Positions 1-8,866 of a DNA stretch of 64,000 nt are shown here, piece by piece. The translations under genes and the position numbers were made by a program. Each line of letters starts with the position of its first letter. Positions within the stretch are counted from its first letter, which is position 1. The notes under the pieces were generated by a model. That model saw only the letters and a list, made by a program, of their open reading frames with translations, did no database searches and was not told the origin of the DNA. Location of the stretch: the NCBI RefSeq assembly GCF_902652685.1, contig NZ_CACRUY010000001.1, positions 248,001-312,000 of the forward strand, written 5' to 3'. This DNA comes from Mycobacterium sp. Marseille-P9652. GTDB lineage: Bacteria > Actinomycetota > Actinomycetes > Mycobacteriales > Mycobacteriaceae.

Positions 1-690
1 GATCCGCTGGGCCTCCAACCCGAGCGCCGAGCGCAAGCTGCCGAACACGCTGCGCGGCAGGAACTCCCAGAAGGTCTCGCCGAAGCGCGCCGACGCGGGG
101 TCCTCCGGGGTCGACACCCGCACGTGGTGACCGCGGTTGTGCTCGAGGTAGAAGTGGCCGTAGCAGGTCTGCGCGAGGGTGATCTTGGACAGCCAGCGCT
201 CGAGCGACTCCTTCTTGTGGCCCATTTCGTGAGCGGTGTTGATGCCGACGCCGCCGACGATGCCGACCGACAGCGCCACGCCGAGCTTGCCCGCCCAGCC
301 CAACGGGCCGTCAAAGCCGAGCCAGCTCAGGTGGGGGGCGGTGAACAGGTAGGCGCCCAGCACCACGCTCAGGTATTGGAACGGAATGAAGATGTAGGTG
401 CAGTAGCGGTAGTACTTGTCGTTCTCCAGCCGTTCCATCACCTCGTCGGGCGGGTTCTGTCCGTCGGGGCCGAAGCGCATGTCCAGCATCGGCAGCAGGA
501 TGTAAACCAGGAACGGCCCGATCCACAGCGGCGCCTGAGCTGCCGCGTGCCAGCCGAGCTGGTTCAGCCCCCACACGAGCGGGAGCATGACGAACAGCGC
601 CGTCGGCGGGATGAGCCCGATGAGCCACAGGTGGCGCTTCTTGTCGCGCCAGACGTCCTGGCTCTCGGGCAACCGGTCCAGTGTGGTCAT
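1..690 (-). CDS. alkB: Alkane 1-monooxygenase AlkB (3' end cut by window edge)
   Basis: Integral-membrane non-heme di-iron hydroxylase that oxidises n-alkanes to 1-alkanols using rubredoxin-delivered electrons. The 230 codons present start MTTLDRLPESQDVW and show several hydrophobic segments in the first ~110 residues. Two of the three family histidine boxes are visible: HEMGH and EHNRGHH. The third (NYxEHYG type) lies beyond the window edge. The ATG at 690 is preceded by a strong AAGGAGG ribosome site at 699-705. Rubredoxin and TetR genes normally lie downstream and are out of view. The amino-acid permease lies upstream on the same strand, across 228 bp in which no gene was seen. Identification is secure. 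Confidence 0.95.
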   Translation of the reverse strand, partial: MTTLDRLPESQDVWRDKKRHLWLIGLIPPTALFVMLPLVWGLNQLGWHAAAQAPLWIGPFLVYILLPMLDMRFGPDGQNPPDEVMERLENDKYYRYCTYIFIPFQYLSVVLGAYLFTAPHLSWLGFDGPLGWAGKLGVALSVGIVGGVGINTAHEMGHKKESLERWLSKITLAQTCYGHFYLEHNRGHHVRVSTPEDPASARFGETFWEFLPRSVFGSLRSALGLEAQRI

Positions 691-918
691 ATGCCAAACC
701 TCCTTGTGAGTCACACCACGTTGAGATTGGACAATACCGTCCTCTGCGTCTCCTGTCTAGACACAGAGCCTCCATTTGTAAACCAATAGGCCGACGGCTG
801 CCGCTCACGGTGGGCGTCGATCCTGCGCTGACGGCATCGAACCTGCGGCCACGTCGCGATTGCGGCGGATTCCGCCGCCGTGGATGCAGGCTCGAATGAG
901 CCCGGGGTGATCGCGGGC

Positions 919-2397
919 TCAGGCTGCCGCTTTGCCGGCCATGCGTCGGCCCTGCACCGAGTGCCGGTAGCCGTAGCCGACGTAGATCGCGGTCCCGATC
1001 ACCAGCCAGATGCCGAACCGGACCCAGGTCAGCGCGGTCAGGTTGAGCATCAGCCACAGGCACGCGCAGATCGAGGCGATCGGCAGCACCGGCACCCACG
1101 GCGCCCGGAAGCCGCGCTCGAGGTCGGGGCGGGTGCGGCGCAGCACCAGGACGCCGGCCGACACCAGGACGAACGCGAACAGCGTTCCGACGTTGACCAT
1201 CTCCTCGAGCTTGGCGATCGGGAACACCGATGCCGTCAGGGCCACCAGCACCGCGACCAGCACGGTGATGCGGACCGGCGTGCCCCGGGAGCCGGTCTTG
1301 GCCAACCCCCGCGGCAGCAGGCCGTCGCGCGCCATCGCGAACAGCACCCGGCACTGCCCCAGCATCAGCACCATCACCACGGTGGTCAGCCCCGCGAGCG
1401 CGCCGATCGAGATGATCTCGCTGGCCCACCCGATGCCGTTGTCGGAGAACGCGGTGGCCAGGTTGGCGTGACCCCGACCGGGGACCGTCTTGAGCCGCGT
1501 GTAGGAGACCATGCCGGACAACACGACCGAGACCGCCACGTAGAGCACGGTCACGATGCCCAACGACGCGAGGATGCCCTTGGGGACGTCGCGCTGGGGG
1601 TTCTTGGTCTCCTCCGCCATGGTCGCGACGATGTCGAACCCGATGAACGCGAAGAACACGATGGACGCCCCGGCCAGCACGCCGTACCAGCCGTAATGAC
1701 TGCCGTGCGCCCCGGTCAGCAACGACAGCACCGACTGGTCGATGCCACGGGCGTCGGACCCGGCTTCGGGCTTGGGGATGAACGGCGAGTAGTTCGAGCG
1801 CTTGATGTAGAACGCGCCGACGGCAACGACCAGCACCACCACCGTCACCTTGATCCCCGTGACCACCGCGGAGAACCGCGACGACAGCTTGGTGCCCAGC
1901 GCGATCAGCGTCGCCACCACCGCCACGATCAACAGCGCGCCCCAGTCCAGCTGAATCGAGCCCAATTGTATTGTGCCGCCGCCGAATCCGAACACCGAGC
2001 CGAGGTAGCTCGACCATCCCTTGGAGACGACGGCGGCGCCGATGGCCAGCTCCAGCAGCAGGTTCCAGCCGATGATCCAGGCCAGGAACTCGCCGAAGGT
2101 GGCATAGGAGAACGTGTAGGCGCTGCCCGCCACCGGGAGGGTGGAGGCGAACTCGGCGTAGCACAGCGCGGCCAGCGCGCAGGTGACCGCGGCGATGATG
2201 AACGAGATCCAGATGGCCGGGCCCGTGATGTCGCCGGCGGTCGACGCGGTGACGGTGAAGATGCCGGCGCCGATCACGACGGCGACCCCGAACACGACGA
2301 GGTCGATCCAGGTCAGCTCCTTGCGCAGGCGGGTGTCGGGCTCGTCGGTGTCGGCGATCGACTGCTCGACCGACTTGGTGCGCCATTTGTTCGCCAT
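919..2397 (-). CDS. APC-family cationic amino-acid permease
   Basis: A 492-residue amino-acid/polyamine/organocation (APC) transporter of the cationic amino-acid type; the M. tuberculosis counterpart by position is Rv3253c. It begins MANKWRTKSVEQSIAD, followed by about twelve hydrophobic helices. The consensus GAGIFTVTAS stretch of helix 1 is present, as is a typical GFDIVATMAEETKNPQRD loop in the middle. It probably imports basic amino acids, but the substrate cannot be read from sequence. The ATG at 2397 was chosen because an AAGGGG ribosome site lies just upstream; the reading frame stays open further 5', but that part is antisense to the FAD gene and looks non-coding. Confidence 0.88.
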   Translation of the reverse strand: MANKWRTKSVEQSIADTDEPDTRLRKELTWIDLVVFGVAVVIGAGIFTVTASTAGDITGPAIWISFIIAAVTCALAALCYAEFASTLPVAGSAYTFSYATFGEFLAWIIGWNLLLELAIGAAVVSKGWSSYLGSVFGFGGGTIQLGSIQLDWGALLIVAVVATLIALGTKLSSRFSAVVTGIKVTVVVLVVAVGAFYIKRSNYSPFIPKPEAGSDARGIDQSVLSLLTGAHGSHYGWYGVLAGASIVFFAFIGFDIVATMAEETKNPQRDVPKGILASLGIVTVLYVAVSVVLSGMVSYTRLKTVPGRGHANLATAFSDNGIGWASEIISIGALAGLTTVVMVLMLGQCRVLFAMARDGLLPRGLAKTGSRGTPVRITVLVAVLVALTASVFPIAKLEEMVNVGTLFAFVLVSAGVLVLRRTRPDLERGFRAPWVPVLPIASICACLWLMLNLTALTWVRFGIWLVIGTAIYVGYGYRHSVQGRRMAGKAAA

Positions 2398-2439
2398 CCG
2401 CCCCGCCCCTTCCTGGTCAGCTGACCGCACAGTACTGGG

Positions 2440-2445
2440 TACGCT
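2440..2445 (+). promoter_or_regulatory. Candidate -10 element (TACGCT) for leaderless FAD oxidoreductase mRNA
   Basis: TACGCT matches the mycobacterial TANNNT -10 pattern and ends 6 nt before the ATG at 2452. That spacing would start the transcript at or next to the start codon. No ribosome-binding sequence lies between them. Inferred from spacing only. Confidence 0.45.
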
Positions 2446-2451
2446 GCGGGC

Positions 2452-3879
2452 ATGGGGGTTAGCGCAGCGAACACCAGAGAGCACGCGGTCGTCATCGGCG
2501 GGAGCCTTGCCGGCCTGTGCGCCGCGCGGGTGTTGTCGGACACCTTCTCCCGGGTCACGGTCTACGAACGCGACGAGCTGCCTTCGACGCCGGACAACCG
2601 CGCGGCGGTGCCGCAGGGCCAACACCTGCACCTGCTGATGGCCCGCGGGGCGGCCGAGTTCGAGGGTTTGTTCCCCGGCCTGCTCGACGACATGGTGGCC
2701 TGCGGCGTCCCGATGCTGGAGAACCGCCCGGACTGCATCTACCTGGGCGCTGCCGGCCACGTCCTGGGCACGGGGCACACCCTGCGCGACGAGTTCACCG
2801 CCTACGTGCCCAGCCGGCCGCAGCTCGAGTGGCAGATCCGCAACCGCGTCGCCAAGATCGAGAACGTCGAGATCGTGCGGCGCTCGGTCGCCGAGCCGCG
2901 GTTCGACGCGCCCCGCGAGCTCGTCACCGGCGTCCTGCTGGACCCCTCCGACAATCACGGTGAGCCGGAGTTCGTGCCGTCCGATCTCGTCGTCGACGCC
3001 GCGGGCCGGGGCACCAGGCTGCCGGTGTGGCTGGAGCAGTGGGGCTACGAGCGGCCCGTCGAGCAGACCATCGACATCGGGATTCACTACGCCACCCACC
3101 GATTCCGCATGCCGGAAGGCCTCGTCGCCGAGAAGGTCGTCGTCGCCGGCGCCTCCCACGACCAGTCGCTGGGGCTGGGCATGCTGTTCTACGAGGACCG
3201 CACCTGGGTCCTGACGACGTTCGGGGTGGCGAACGAGAAGCCGCCACGGACGTGGCCCGAGATGCTGGCGCTGGCCAAAGAGCTGCTGCCCGAGCACTTT
3301 ACGTCGGCAATGGCCCAAGCGGAGCCCATCGGCGAACCGGCGTATCACGCGTTCCCGGCCAGCAGATGGCGGCGATACCACAAGATGAAGCGCTTCCCGG
3401 GCGGCATCGTCCCGCTCGGCGACGCCGTCGCCAGCTTCAACCCCACCTTCGGCCAGGGCATGACGATGACCTCGCTGCAGGCCGGTCACCTGAAGTGGGC
3501 GCTGGGGTTCCCGGATCACCAGCTGGCCGCCGTGCTCAACGGCGCGACCGCCCGGACTACCTATCCAATTTGGATGATGAACGGCATCGCCGACGTCCAC
3601 TTCCACCATGCGAAGACGAAGGCGCCCGTCCCCTGGTGGTGGCGGCCGTCGGCGGCGCTGTTCGACCAGTTCCTGGGGGCCGCCGAGACGGAACCCGTTC
3701 TGGCGGAATGGTTTTTGCGGCGGTTTTCGCTGCTGGACAGCCTCTATATGGTGCCGCCGCTGAGCATTGTCGGCCGCACCATGCGGCACAACATGCGGCT
3801 GTGGCTGCGCGAGCGCCGCGAGGCCCGGCGCAACGGATCGCCGCGGCCGGAGGCCGTCACAGCCCTTCGGTCACCCTGA
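2452..3879 (+). CDS. FAD-dependent oxidoreductase / monooxygenase-like protein
   Basis: A 475-residue flavoprotein, syntenic with M. tuberculosis Rv3254. The N-terminus carries an FAD-binding Rossmann motif (AVVIGGSLAGLCAARVL, then an acidic YERDE strand end). A second FAD contact, PLGDAVASFNPTFGQGM, lies near residue 320; this GD/P loop is typical of aromatic-hydroxylase-type flavoproteins and geranylgeranyl-reductase-like enzymes. The substrate is unknown. It is transcribed divergently from the permease. Its last 23 bp overlap the 3' end of convergent manA. Alternative: a squalene-epoxidase-like or tetracycline-hydroxylase-like enzyme; the sequence alone does not decide. Confidence 0.8.
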   Translation: MGVSAANTREHAVVIGGSLAGLCAARVLSDTFSRVTVYERDELPSTPDNRAAVPQGQHLHLLMARGAAEFEGLFPGLLDDMVACGVPMLENRPDCIYLGAAGHVLGTGHTLRDEFTAYVPSRPQLEWQIRNRVAKIENVEIVRRSVAEPRFDAPRELVTGVLLDPSDNHGEPEFVPSDLVVDAAGRGTRLPVWLEQWGYERPVEQTIDIGIHYATHRFRMPEGLVAEKVVVAGASHDQSLGLGMLFYEDRTWVLTTFGVANEKPPRTWPEMLALAKELLPEHFTSAMAQAEPIGEPAYHAFPASRWRRYHKMKRFPGGIVPLGDAVASFNPTFGQGMTMTSLQAGHLKWALGFPDHQLAAVLNGATARTTYPIWMMNGIADVHFHHAKTKAPVPWWWRPSAALFDQFLGAAETEPVLAEWFLRRFSLLDSLYMVPPLSIVGRTMRHNMRLWLRERREARRNGSPRPEAVTALRSP

Positions 3880-5083
3880 ACAAGGTGGTGGGCTGGCGGG
3901 CGACCAGCCGGATCGGCCCGTCGTCCGCCGGCACCCAGGCCGCCATCCCCCGCTGCAGCGTGAGCGAACGGGATTTGCCGTGCACGGTGGTGCAACCCTC
4001 GGTGCACAACAGGATCTGCGGTCCCTCGTGGCTGCAGGACGCGTCGACCTCGTGGCCGAGGTACTCGCCCTCGAGCGTCAGCAGCGCGACCGCGAACTCG
4101 TCGGCGGGCGTCTCGTAGACCTGAACGAACCCCTCGCGGTGGACGCGCGGGCGCAGTTGGGACTCGGCGCTCGGAGTGAAGTCGAGCACCCGCAGCAACT
4201 CGGGCACGTCGACGTGCTTGGGGGTCAGCCCGCCGCGTAACACGTTGTCGGAGTTGGCCATCACCTCCACGGCGAAGCCGCGCAGGTAGGTATGCAGGTT
4301 GCCGGCCGGCACGAAGATGGCCTCCCCGGGGGCCAGGGTGACGCGGTTGAGCAGCAGGGCCGCCAGTACCCCGGCGTCGCCGGGGTAGCGCTCGCCCAGC
4401 TCCAGCACCGTCTTCGCCTCGGCGGCGAATTCCGTTGCGCCGCAACTGACGTACTGGATCGCGCCGTCCAGCACCGCGGACACCAGCACGTCGATGTCGG
4501 GCTGGGGCGCGGTGATCCACGTGGTGAACAGCGCGCGCAGGCCGTCGGCGTCGGACTGGTCGCTGAGCAATTCGATGAAGGGGTCGAGGTCGGAGACGGC
4601 CAGCGCCCGCAACAGCTCGGTGGTCCGCGACGCCTGACGGAAGCCGGCCAGCGCCTCGAACGGCTCCAGCGCCACCAGCAACTCCGGCTTGTGCGAGGTG
4701 TCGCGGTAGTTGCGGATCGGCGAGTTCACCGGAATGCCGAGCCGCTCCTCGCGCAGGTAGCCCTCCAGCGCCTGGGTGGAGCTGGGGTGCGCCTGCAGCG
4801 ACAGCGGCTCGTCGGCCGCCAGCACCTTGACCAGGAACGGCAGCACGTCACCGAAGCGGGCACGCGACCCTGAGCCGAGCTCCCCCTCCGGATCGTCGGT
4901 CAGCGCCGCCAGCAGCGAGATCTCGCCCTCGTCGGTCTCCAGCCAGGCCGGGTCGCCGGGGTGCGCGCCGAACCACAGCTCGGCCTCCGGATGGGCCGCC
5001 GGAACCGGGCGTCCGGTGAATTCCGCGATCGCCGTACGTGATCCCCACGCGTACGTGCGCAACGCCCCGCGAAGCAACTCCAC
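3857..5083 (-). CDS. manA: Mannose-6-phosphate isomerase (type I)
   Basis: Interconverts fructose-6-phosphate and mannose-6-phosphate, the entry into GDP-mannose for mannolipids and mycobacterial glycans. The 408-residue product contains the type I zinc-site segments QAHP, HKPE, NLHTYL and the long C-terminal EVMANSDNVLRGGLTPKH block. The start is the GTG at 5083 (VELLRGALRTYAWGS), 8 nt after the stop of the upstream gene. The frame continues upstream but is antisense-like there. It is the third gene of the manB / SIS-like / manA operon. Counterpart: Rv3255c. Confidence 0.93.
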   Translation of the reverse strand: MELLRGALRTYAWGSRTAIAEFTGRPVPAAHPEAELWFGAHPGDPAWLETDEGEISLLAALTDDPEGELGSGSRARFGDVLPFLVKVLAADEPLSLQAHPSSTQALEGYLREERLGIPVNSPIRNYRDTSHKPELLVALEPFEALAGFRQASRTTELLRALAVSDLDPFIELLSDQSDADGLRALFTTWITAPQPDIDVLVSAVLDGAIQYVSCGATEFAAEAKTVLELGERYPGDAGVLAALLLNRVTLAPGEAIFVPAGNLHTYLRGFAVEVMANSDNVLRGGLTPKHVDVPELLRVLDFTPSAESQLRPRVHREGFVQVYETPADEFAVALLTLEGEYLGHEVDASCSHEGPQILLCTEGCTTVHGKSRSLTLQRGMAAWVPADDGPIRLVARQPTTLFRVTEGL

Positions 5084-5091
5084 TTGTCTAT

Positions 5092-6201
5092 CTATCCCCG
5101 CACCAGTCGCATGTAAACGGCCGCCATCTCCAGCCGAACGGCCAATACTGCCAGTTGCTGCTCGGGGCGCCCCGCACCGGCGCCGGCGCTTGCGGGTGCG
5201 GCCGCGTCCGGGGGCGCCTCGCCGGGTTCCGTCACCTCGGGCACGTCCTGGGCCGAGAGCAGGTCGACGTCGTCGAGCCCGGCGACGCGGGCGGCCACCA
5301 CCGTCCGCTCGTCGGACAACGTGAGCGCCAGCACCCGCAGCCGCTCGGGCAGCGGTCCGTCGATCTCCTCGTCGTGGAAGAGGGCGTCCACCGCGGGCGC
5401 GCCGGCCATGCCGCGCAGCGCGACCACCGCGTCCGCCAGCCCGGTGGCTGCGACCGACTCGTGGGCGATCCGCAGCAGGGTCGAGCTGCCGTGCCGGGCC
5501 AGCGCCAGGGTCGCGGCGGAGTCGCCGGCCAGCGCCACCCGACGGCCCGCCATGCGCGCGGCCAGCGTCTTGGCCGGGTTCGTGAACAGCTCGCGACCCG
5601 CGCTGTTGCGCAGCGCCTCGGCGTCCAGCTCGTCGGCCAGCGAAGCGAGGTCCTGGCCGGCGTTCGGGCGGGGGTCGACGGTCTGCAGCGTCGCCAGCCC
5701 GGCGGCGAGGTAGCGGCACAGCCCGAGTTCGTCGGGAACCCAGAGCCGCGGCGCGAGAACGGCGACCCGGCCCGCGGTGGAATCGCGCAGCGGACCTTCG
5801 AACGGCGCGACCACCACCACGCGCGCGCCGCGGCGCACCCCCATCGAGGCGGCGCTGACCAGCGCGGGGTCCCCGGGGTCGTCGCCGGCGACCACCAGCA
5901 CGTCGAGCGGCCCCACCCACGGCGGCGCCTCAGAGAGCAACGCGACCGGCTCGGCCGCCGCGGCGCCCAGCGTCGCCGAGAGCATGGCGCCGGCGCTCTC
6001 GGCCGCGCCCCGCCCGGCGACCCAGATGATGCTGCGGGGTCGGTCGCCCGTCCGCAGCGCGTCGAGCGCGCCCTCGTCGACGGCCGCGGCGATTGCGCGC
6101 ACCTGCGCGCCGGCCGACGACGCCGCCCGCAGCAGACCGTCCCGATCGGCGCCGAGCAGGCCCTCGGTGTCCTCCAGGTCGATCACGCGGGTGTCGCTCA
6201 C
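5092..6201 (-). CDS. SIS-domain-like conserved protein of the manB-manA operon (TobH-like)
   Basis: A 369-residue protein without a clear catalytic assignment, syntenic with Rv3256c. The middle reads like a sugar-isomerase (SIS) fold: short beta strands such as SIIWVAGRGAAES and LDVLVVAGDDPGDPAL, separated by Ala-rich helices, as in bifunctional phosphoglucose/phosphomannose isomerases. The GTG start at 6201 overlaps the manB stop by 4 nt (GTGA), so it is likely translationally coupled, and manA follows 8 nt downstream. The context argues for a role in hexose-phosphate handling or regulation. Catalytic residues of the isomerase family were not identified, so a non-enzymatic sugar-phosphate sensor is also possible. 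Confidence 0.75.
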   Translation of the reverse strand: MSDTRVIDLEDTEGLLGADRDGLLRAASSAGAQVRAIAAAVDEGALDALRTGDRPRSIIWVAGRGAAESAGAMLSATLGAAAAEPVALLSEAPPWVGPLDVLVVAGDDPGDPALVSAASMGVRRGARVVVVAPFEGPLRDSTAGRVAVLAPRLWVPDELGLCRYLAAGLATLQTVDPRPNAGQDLASLADELDAEALRNSAGRELFTNPAKTLAARMAGRRVALAGDSAATLALARHGSSTLLRIAHESVAATGLADAVVALRGMAGAPAVDALFHDEEIDGPLPERLRVLALTLSDERTVVAARVAGLDDVDLLSAQDVPEVTEPGEAPPDAAAPASAGAGAGRPEQQLAVLAVRLEMAAVYMRLVRG

Positions 6202-7604
6202 GGCGCCGCCTCGGCGTGCGCCGTTTGCGCCGCGGTCGCTGAAATCTGACTGCTGATCTGGCCGACGAGCGCGTCGACGTCCTCGGCGCTGCGGGCCTCG
6301 ACGTTGAGCCGCAGCAGCGGCTCGGTGTTGGAGCTGCGCAGGTTGAACCAACTGCCGCCACCGAGGTCGACGGTCACCCCGTCGATGTGGTCGATGGAGT
6401 GGATGCGGGTGCCGAACGACTTGAGCACCTCGTCCACGCACCGCCCCGCGTCGGCCACAGTGAAGTTGATCTCGCCGGAGGACTCGTAGCGCTGGTAGTC
6501 GGCGGTCAGCTCCGACAGCGGCCGGTCCTGCTCGCCGAGGGCGGCGAGCACGTACAGCGCCGCCAGCATCCCCGAGTCGGCGCCCCAGAAGTCGCGGAAG
6601 TAGTAGTGCGCCGAGTGTTCCCCGCCGAAGATGGCGCCCGTCTCGGCCATCAGCGCCTTGATATAGGAGTGCCCGACCCGCGAGCGCAGCGGCGTGCCGC
6701 CTCGCTCGGTGACCAGTTCGGGGACGGCGCGCGACGTGATCACGTTGTGGATGATCGTCGCGCCGATCTCCCGGCTCAGTTCCCGCGCGGCCACCAGGCT
6801 GGTCACGGTCGACGGCGACACGGGCCGGCCGCGCTCGTCGACGACGAAGCAGCGGTCGGCGTCGCCGTCGAAGGCCAGCCCGATGTCGGCGCCCGTCTCG
6901 CGGACGAAGTTCTGCAGGTCCACCAGGTTCGCCGGGTCCAGCGGGTTGGCCTCGTGGTTCGGAAAGGAGCCGTCGAGCTCGAAGTACAACGGCAGCAGGG
7001 TGATCGAGCCGATCGCGCCGAGCACCGCGGGCGCCGTGTGCCCGGCCATGCCGTTGCCCGCGTCTACCGCGACCCGCAGCGGGCGCAGGTCGGAGGTGTC
7101 CACGAGCGAGCGCAGGAAAGCGCCGTAGTCGTCGAGCACGTCGGCGTCGGCGACGGCGCCGGGCAGGCCGTTATACGGCTCGACCCCGGCGATCAGCTGG
7201 TCGGCGATCACGCGCAACCCGGTGTCGGCGCCCACGGGCTTGGCACCGGCCCGGCACAGCTTGATCCCGTTGTAGGCGGCCGGGTTGTGGCTCGCGGTGA
7301 ACATCGCGCCCGGGCAGTCCAGCAGGCCGGAGGCGAAGTACAGCTCGTCGGTCGACGCCAACCCGATGCGCACCACGTCCAGGCCCTGCCCGGTGACGCC
7401 GTCGGCGAACGCCGCCGCCAGGGCCGGCGAGCTGTCGCGCATGTCGCGGCCGATCACCACCCGGTTCGCGCCCTCGTCGCGCATCAACCGGGCGAAGGCG
7501 GCGCCCAGGTCGCCGACGAAGGACTCGTCGAGCTCCTCGCCGACCAGGCCGCGCACGTCATAAGCCTTGACGACGCGGTGGACGATCGCGGCGGGCCGAG
7601 ACAT
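6198..7604 (-). CDS. manB: Phosphomannomutase / phosphoglucomutase
   Basis: Converts mannose-6-phosphate to mannose-1-phosphate (also named pmmA; Rv3257c counterpart). The 468-residue product has the alpha-D-phosphohexomutase signatures in order: the YDVRG opening, the phosphoserine loop TASHNPAAYNG, the metal-binding DGDADRC loop, the sugar-binding GGEHSAHYYF segment and the C-terminal phosphate-binding RSSNTEP. The ATG at 7604 (MSRPAAIVH) follows an AGGAGGG ribosome site; another in-frame start exists at 7625 but is less well placed. It is first in the operon with the SIS-like gene and manA. A TAGGCT -10 element lies about 45 nt upstream. Confidence 0.93.
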   Translation of the reverse strand: MSRPAAIVHRVVKAYDVRGLVGEELDESFVGDLGAAFARLMRDEGANRVVIGRDMRDSSPALAAAFADGVTGQGLDVVRIGLASTDELYFASGLLDCPGAMFTASHNPAAYNGIKLCRAGAKPVGADTGLRVIADQLIAGVEPYNGLPGAVADADVLDDYGAFLRSLVDTSDLRPLRVAVDAGNGMAGHTAPAVLGAIGSITLLPLYFELDGSFPNHEANPLDPANLVDLQNFVRETGADIGLAFDGDADRCFVVDERGRPVSPSTVTSLVAARELSREIGATIIHNVITSRAVPELVTERGGTPLRSRVGHSYIKALMAETGAIFGGEHSAHYYFRDFWGADSGMLAALYVLAALGEQDRPLSELTADYQRYESSGEINFTVADAGRCVDEVLKSFGTRIHSIDHIDGVTVDLGGGSWFNLRSSNTEPLLRLNVEARSAEDVDALVGQISSQISATAAQTAHAEAAP

Positions 7605-7649
7605 GCGGGACCCTCCTGACGCCATCTATTGCTGTGCCTCTTGGGCGCC

Positions 7650-7655
7650 AGCCTA
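7650..7655 (-). promoter_or_regulatory. Candidate -10 element (TAGGCT) for the manB operon
   Basis: On the minus strand TAGGCT lies 45 nt upstream of the manB ATG. It is the same hexamer that precedes several other genes in this window. No clear -35 was seen. Confidence 0.35.
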
Positions 7656-7680
7656 TCCGCCCCCGGTTCGGCGCAGTGCT

Positions 7681-7756
7681 CTAGCCGGATGGCCGGGCTA
7701 GTCGCATGGCCGGGCTCCTCGCTCGCGCCCTGTCGGCGATCGCCGCGCCCGGCTAC
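7681..7756. repeat. Intergenic repeat-rich segment with hairpin and direct repeats
   Basis: This spacer between manB and the DUF3499 gene contains three short structures. CTAGCC...GGCTAG (7681-7686 / 7696-7701) can form a hairpin. An 11-nt direct repeat, ATGGCCGGGCT, occurs at 7689-7699 and 7706-7716. A 16-nt stretch at 7741-7756 (CGCCGCGCCCGGCTAC), which covers the DUF3499 stop codon, recurs exactly at 31361-31376 in another spacer. It may be a mycobacterial interspersed repeat or a terminator for the DUF3499 gene. Confidence 0.45.
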
Positions 7757-8199
7757 TCGCTGGGATCTGGTAGCACGCGCAGGTGCCCGCGGCGCCGGCC
7801 CGACCGGTGCTCGGGCGGGGCCAGCACGCTGCCGCTCGGTGCGGTGGCGTGGGGCCCGGCGTGGTGGACGTGCGGATCGGCGTACCCGTCGAACCCGGTG
7901 CGCGGTGCCGCGGCGCCGGCGCGGCCCGGGGCGCCCTCGCGCACCGCGTCCGCCAGGGCGACGAGGTCGTCCTCGTCGGGATTGCTGGGGATCGGCAGCG
8001 GGCCGGCGTGGCGCACCAGGTCCCACCCGCGTGGCGCGGTGATGCGACCGGCGTGGCCGACGCACAGGTCCCACGAGTGGGGCTCGCGCGCGGTGGCGAG
8101 TGGACCCACGACCGCAGTCGAGTCCGAGTAGACGAACGTCAAGGTCGCCACTGCGTAGTGCGGACACCCGGGCCGGCAACAGCGACGGGGAACGTTCAC
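7753..8199 (-). CDS. DUF3499 family protein
   Basis: A 148-residue actinobacterial protein of unknown function (Rv3258c counterpart). It opens VNVPRRCCRPGCPHYAV, and the Cys-rich start (CC-x3-C) with a later C and H in the segment ending DLCVGHAGRI looks like a small zinc ribbon. The conserved core includes EPHSWDLCVGHAGRITAPRGW. The C-terminus is low-complexity and Arg/Ser-rich. The GTG start at 8199 is supported by a leaderless-type -10 seven bases upstream. It is transcribed divergently from the metallopeptidase-like gene. Confidence 0.85.
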   Translation of the reverse strand: MNVPRRCCRPGCPHYAVATLTFVYSDSTAVVGPLATAREPHSWDLCVGHAGRITAPRGWDLVRHAGPLPIPSNPDEDDLVALADAVREGAPGRAGAAAPRTGFDGYADPHVHHAGPHATAPSGSVLAPPEHRSGRRRGHLRVLPDPSE

Positions 8200-8206
8200 G
8201 ATCGAA

Positions 8207-8212
8207 AGGCTA
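8207..8212 (-). promoter_or_regulatory. Candidate -10 element (TAGCCT) for the DUF3499 gene, leaderless type
   Basis: TAGCCT on the minus strand is separated by 7 nt from the GTG at 8199, the spacing expected if transcription begins on the start codon. Confidence 0.5.
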
Positions 8213-8276
8213 TCGTGCGGAAACGCCGCCGAAGCGCCGGACACGCGCAACCGTTCGACCCGCGATGTCCAACCGT

Positions 8277-8282
8277 TACCAT
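8277..8282 (+). promoter_or_regulatory. Candidate -10 element (TACCAT) for the metallopeptidase-like gene, leaderless type
   Basis: TACCAT is followed by 6 nt and then the GTG at 8289. This supports the longer of two possible starts for that gene. Confidence 0.5.
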
Positions 8283-8288
8283 CGGCGC

Positions 8289-8834
8289 GTGGGCGATTCG
8301 CGCGGTTTTCCGCGAAGCGATCGGTCTTGGGACGAACCAAGCGGGCGCGGATCGGGCGCGCAGCCGGGGGCGGGGCGCTCGGCTGGCCGCCGGTCGCGGC
8401 GGGGCCGCGAGATGCGCGGGCCGCTCCTGCCGCCGACCGTGCCGGGGTGGCGCAGCCGGGCCGAGCGGTTCGACATGGCGGTGCTCGAGGCCTACGAGCC
8501 GATCGAGCGGCGCTGGCAGGATCGACTGTCCGACTTGGACGTGGCGGTCGACGAGATTCCGCGGATCGCCGCGAAGGACCCGGAGAGCGTCCAGTGGCCG
8601 CCCGAGGTGGTCGCCGACGGCCCGATCGCGCTGGCCCGGTTGATCCCGGCGGGTGTCGACGTGCGTGGCAATTCCACGCGGGCACGAATCGTGTTGTTCC
8701 GCAAGCCGATTGAGCGACGGGCCAAGGACACCGTCGAACTCGGCGATCTACTGCATGAGATTTTGGTGGCTCAGGTCGCCATCTACCTTGACGTCGACCC
8801 CTCGGTCATCGACCCGACGATCGACGACGACTGA
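8289..8834 (+). CDS. Zincin-like metallopeptidase family protein, active site degenerate
   Basis: A 181-residue protein matching the Rv3259 family, which is annotated as metallopeptidase (zincin_1 type). The conserved part begins MRGPLLPPTVPGWRSRAERF. Near the C-terminus, where family peptidases carry HExxH, the sequence reads LLHEILVAQVAIYLDVDP: the HE pair is kept but the second His is absent. Catalysis is therefore doubtful. The GTG at 8289 was chosen because a -10 element sits 6 nt before it; the alternative ATG at 8412 would remove an Arg/Gly-rich N-terminus and give 140 residues. It converges on whiB2. Confidence 0.75.
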   Translation: MGDSRGFPRSDRSWDEPSGRGSGAQPGAGRSAGRRSRRGREMRGPLLPPTVPGWRSRAERFDMAVLEAYEPIERRWQDRLSDLDVAVDEIPRIAAKDPESVQWPPEVVADGPIALARLIPAGVDVRGNSTRARIVLFRKPIERRAKDTVELGDLLHEILVAQVAIYLDVDPSVIDPTIDDD

Positions 8835-8866
8835 CTGCGTGACTGCTTGGCTGCTTGGCGCGCGCG

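Noticed and set aside
880-2424. A 514-codon plus-strand open frame opposite the amino-acid permease
   Set aside because: Its composition (Arg/His/Gln/Asp-rich, no known motif) is typical of antisense frames in GC-rich DNA, while the opposite strand encodes a clear APC transporter.
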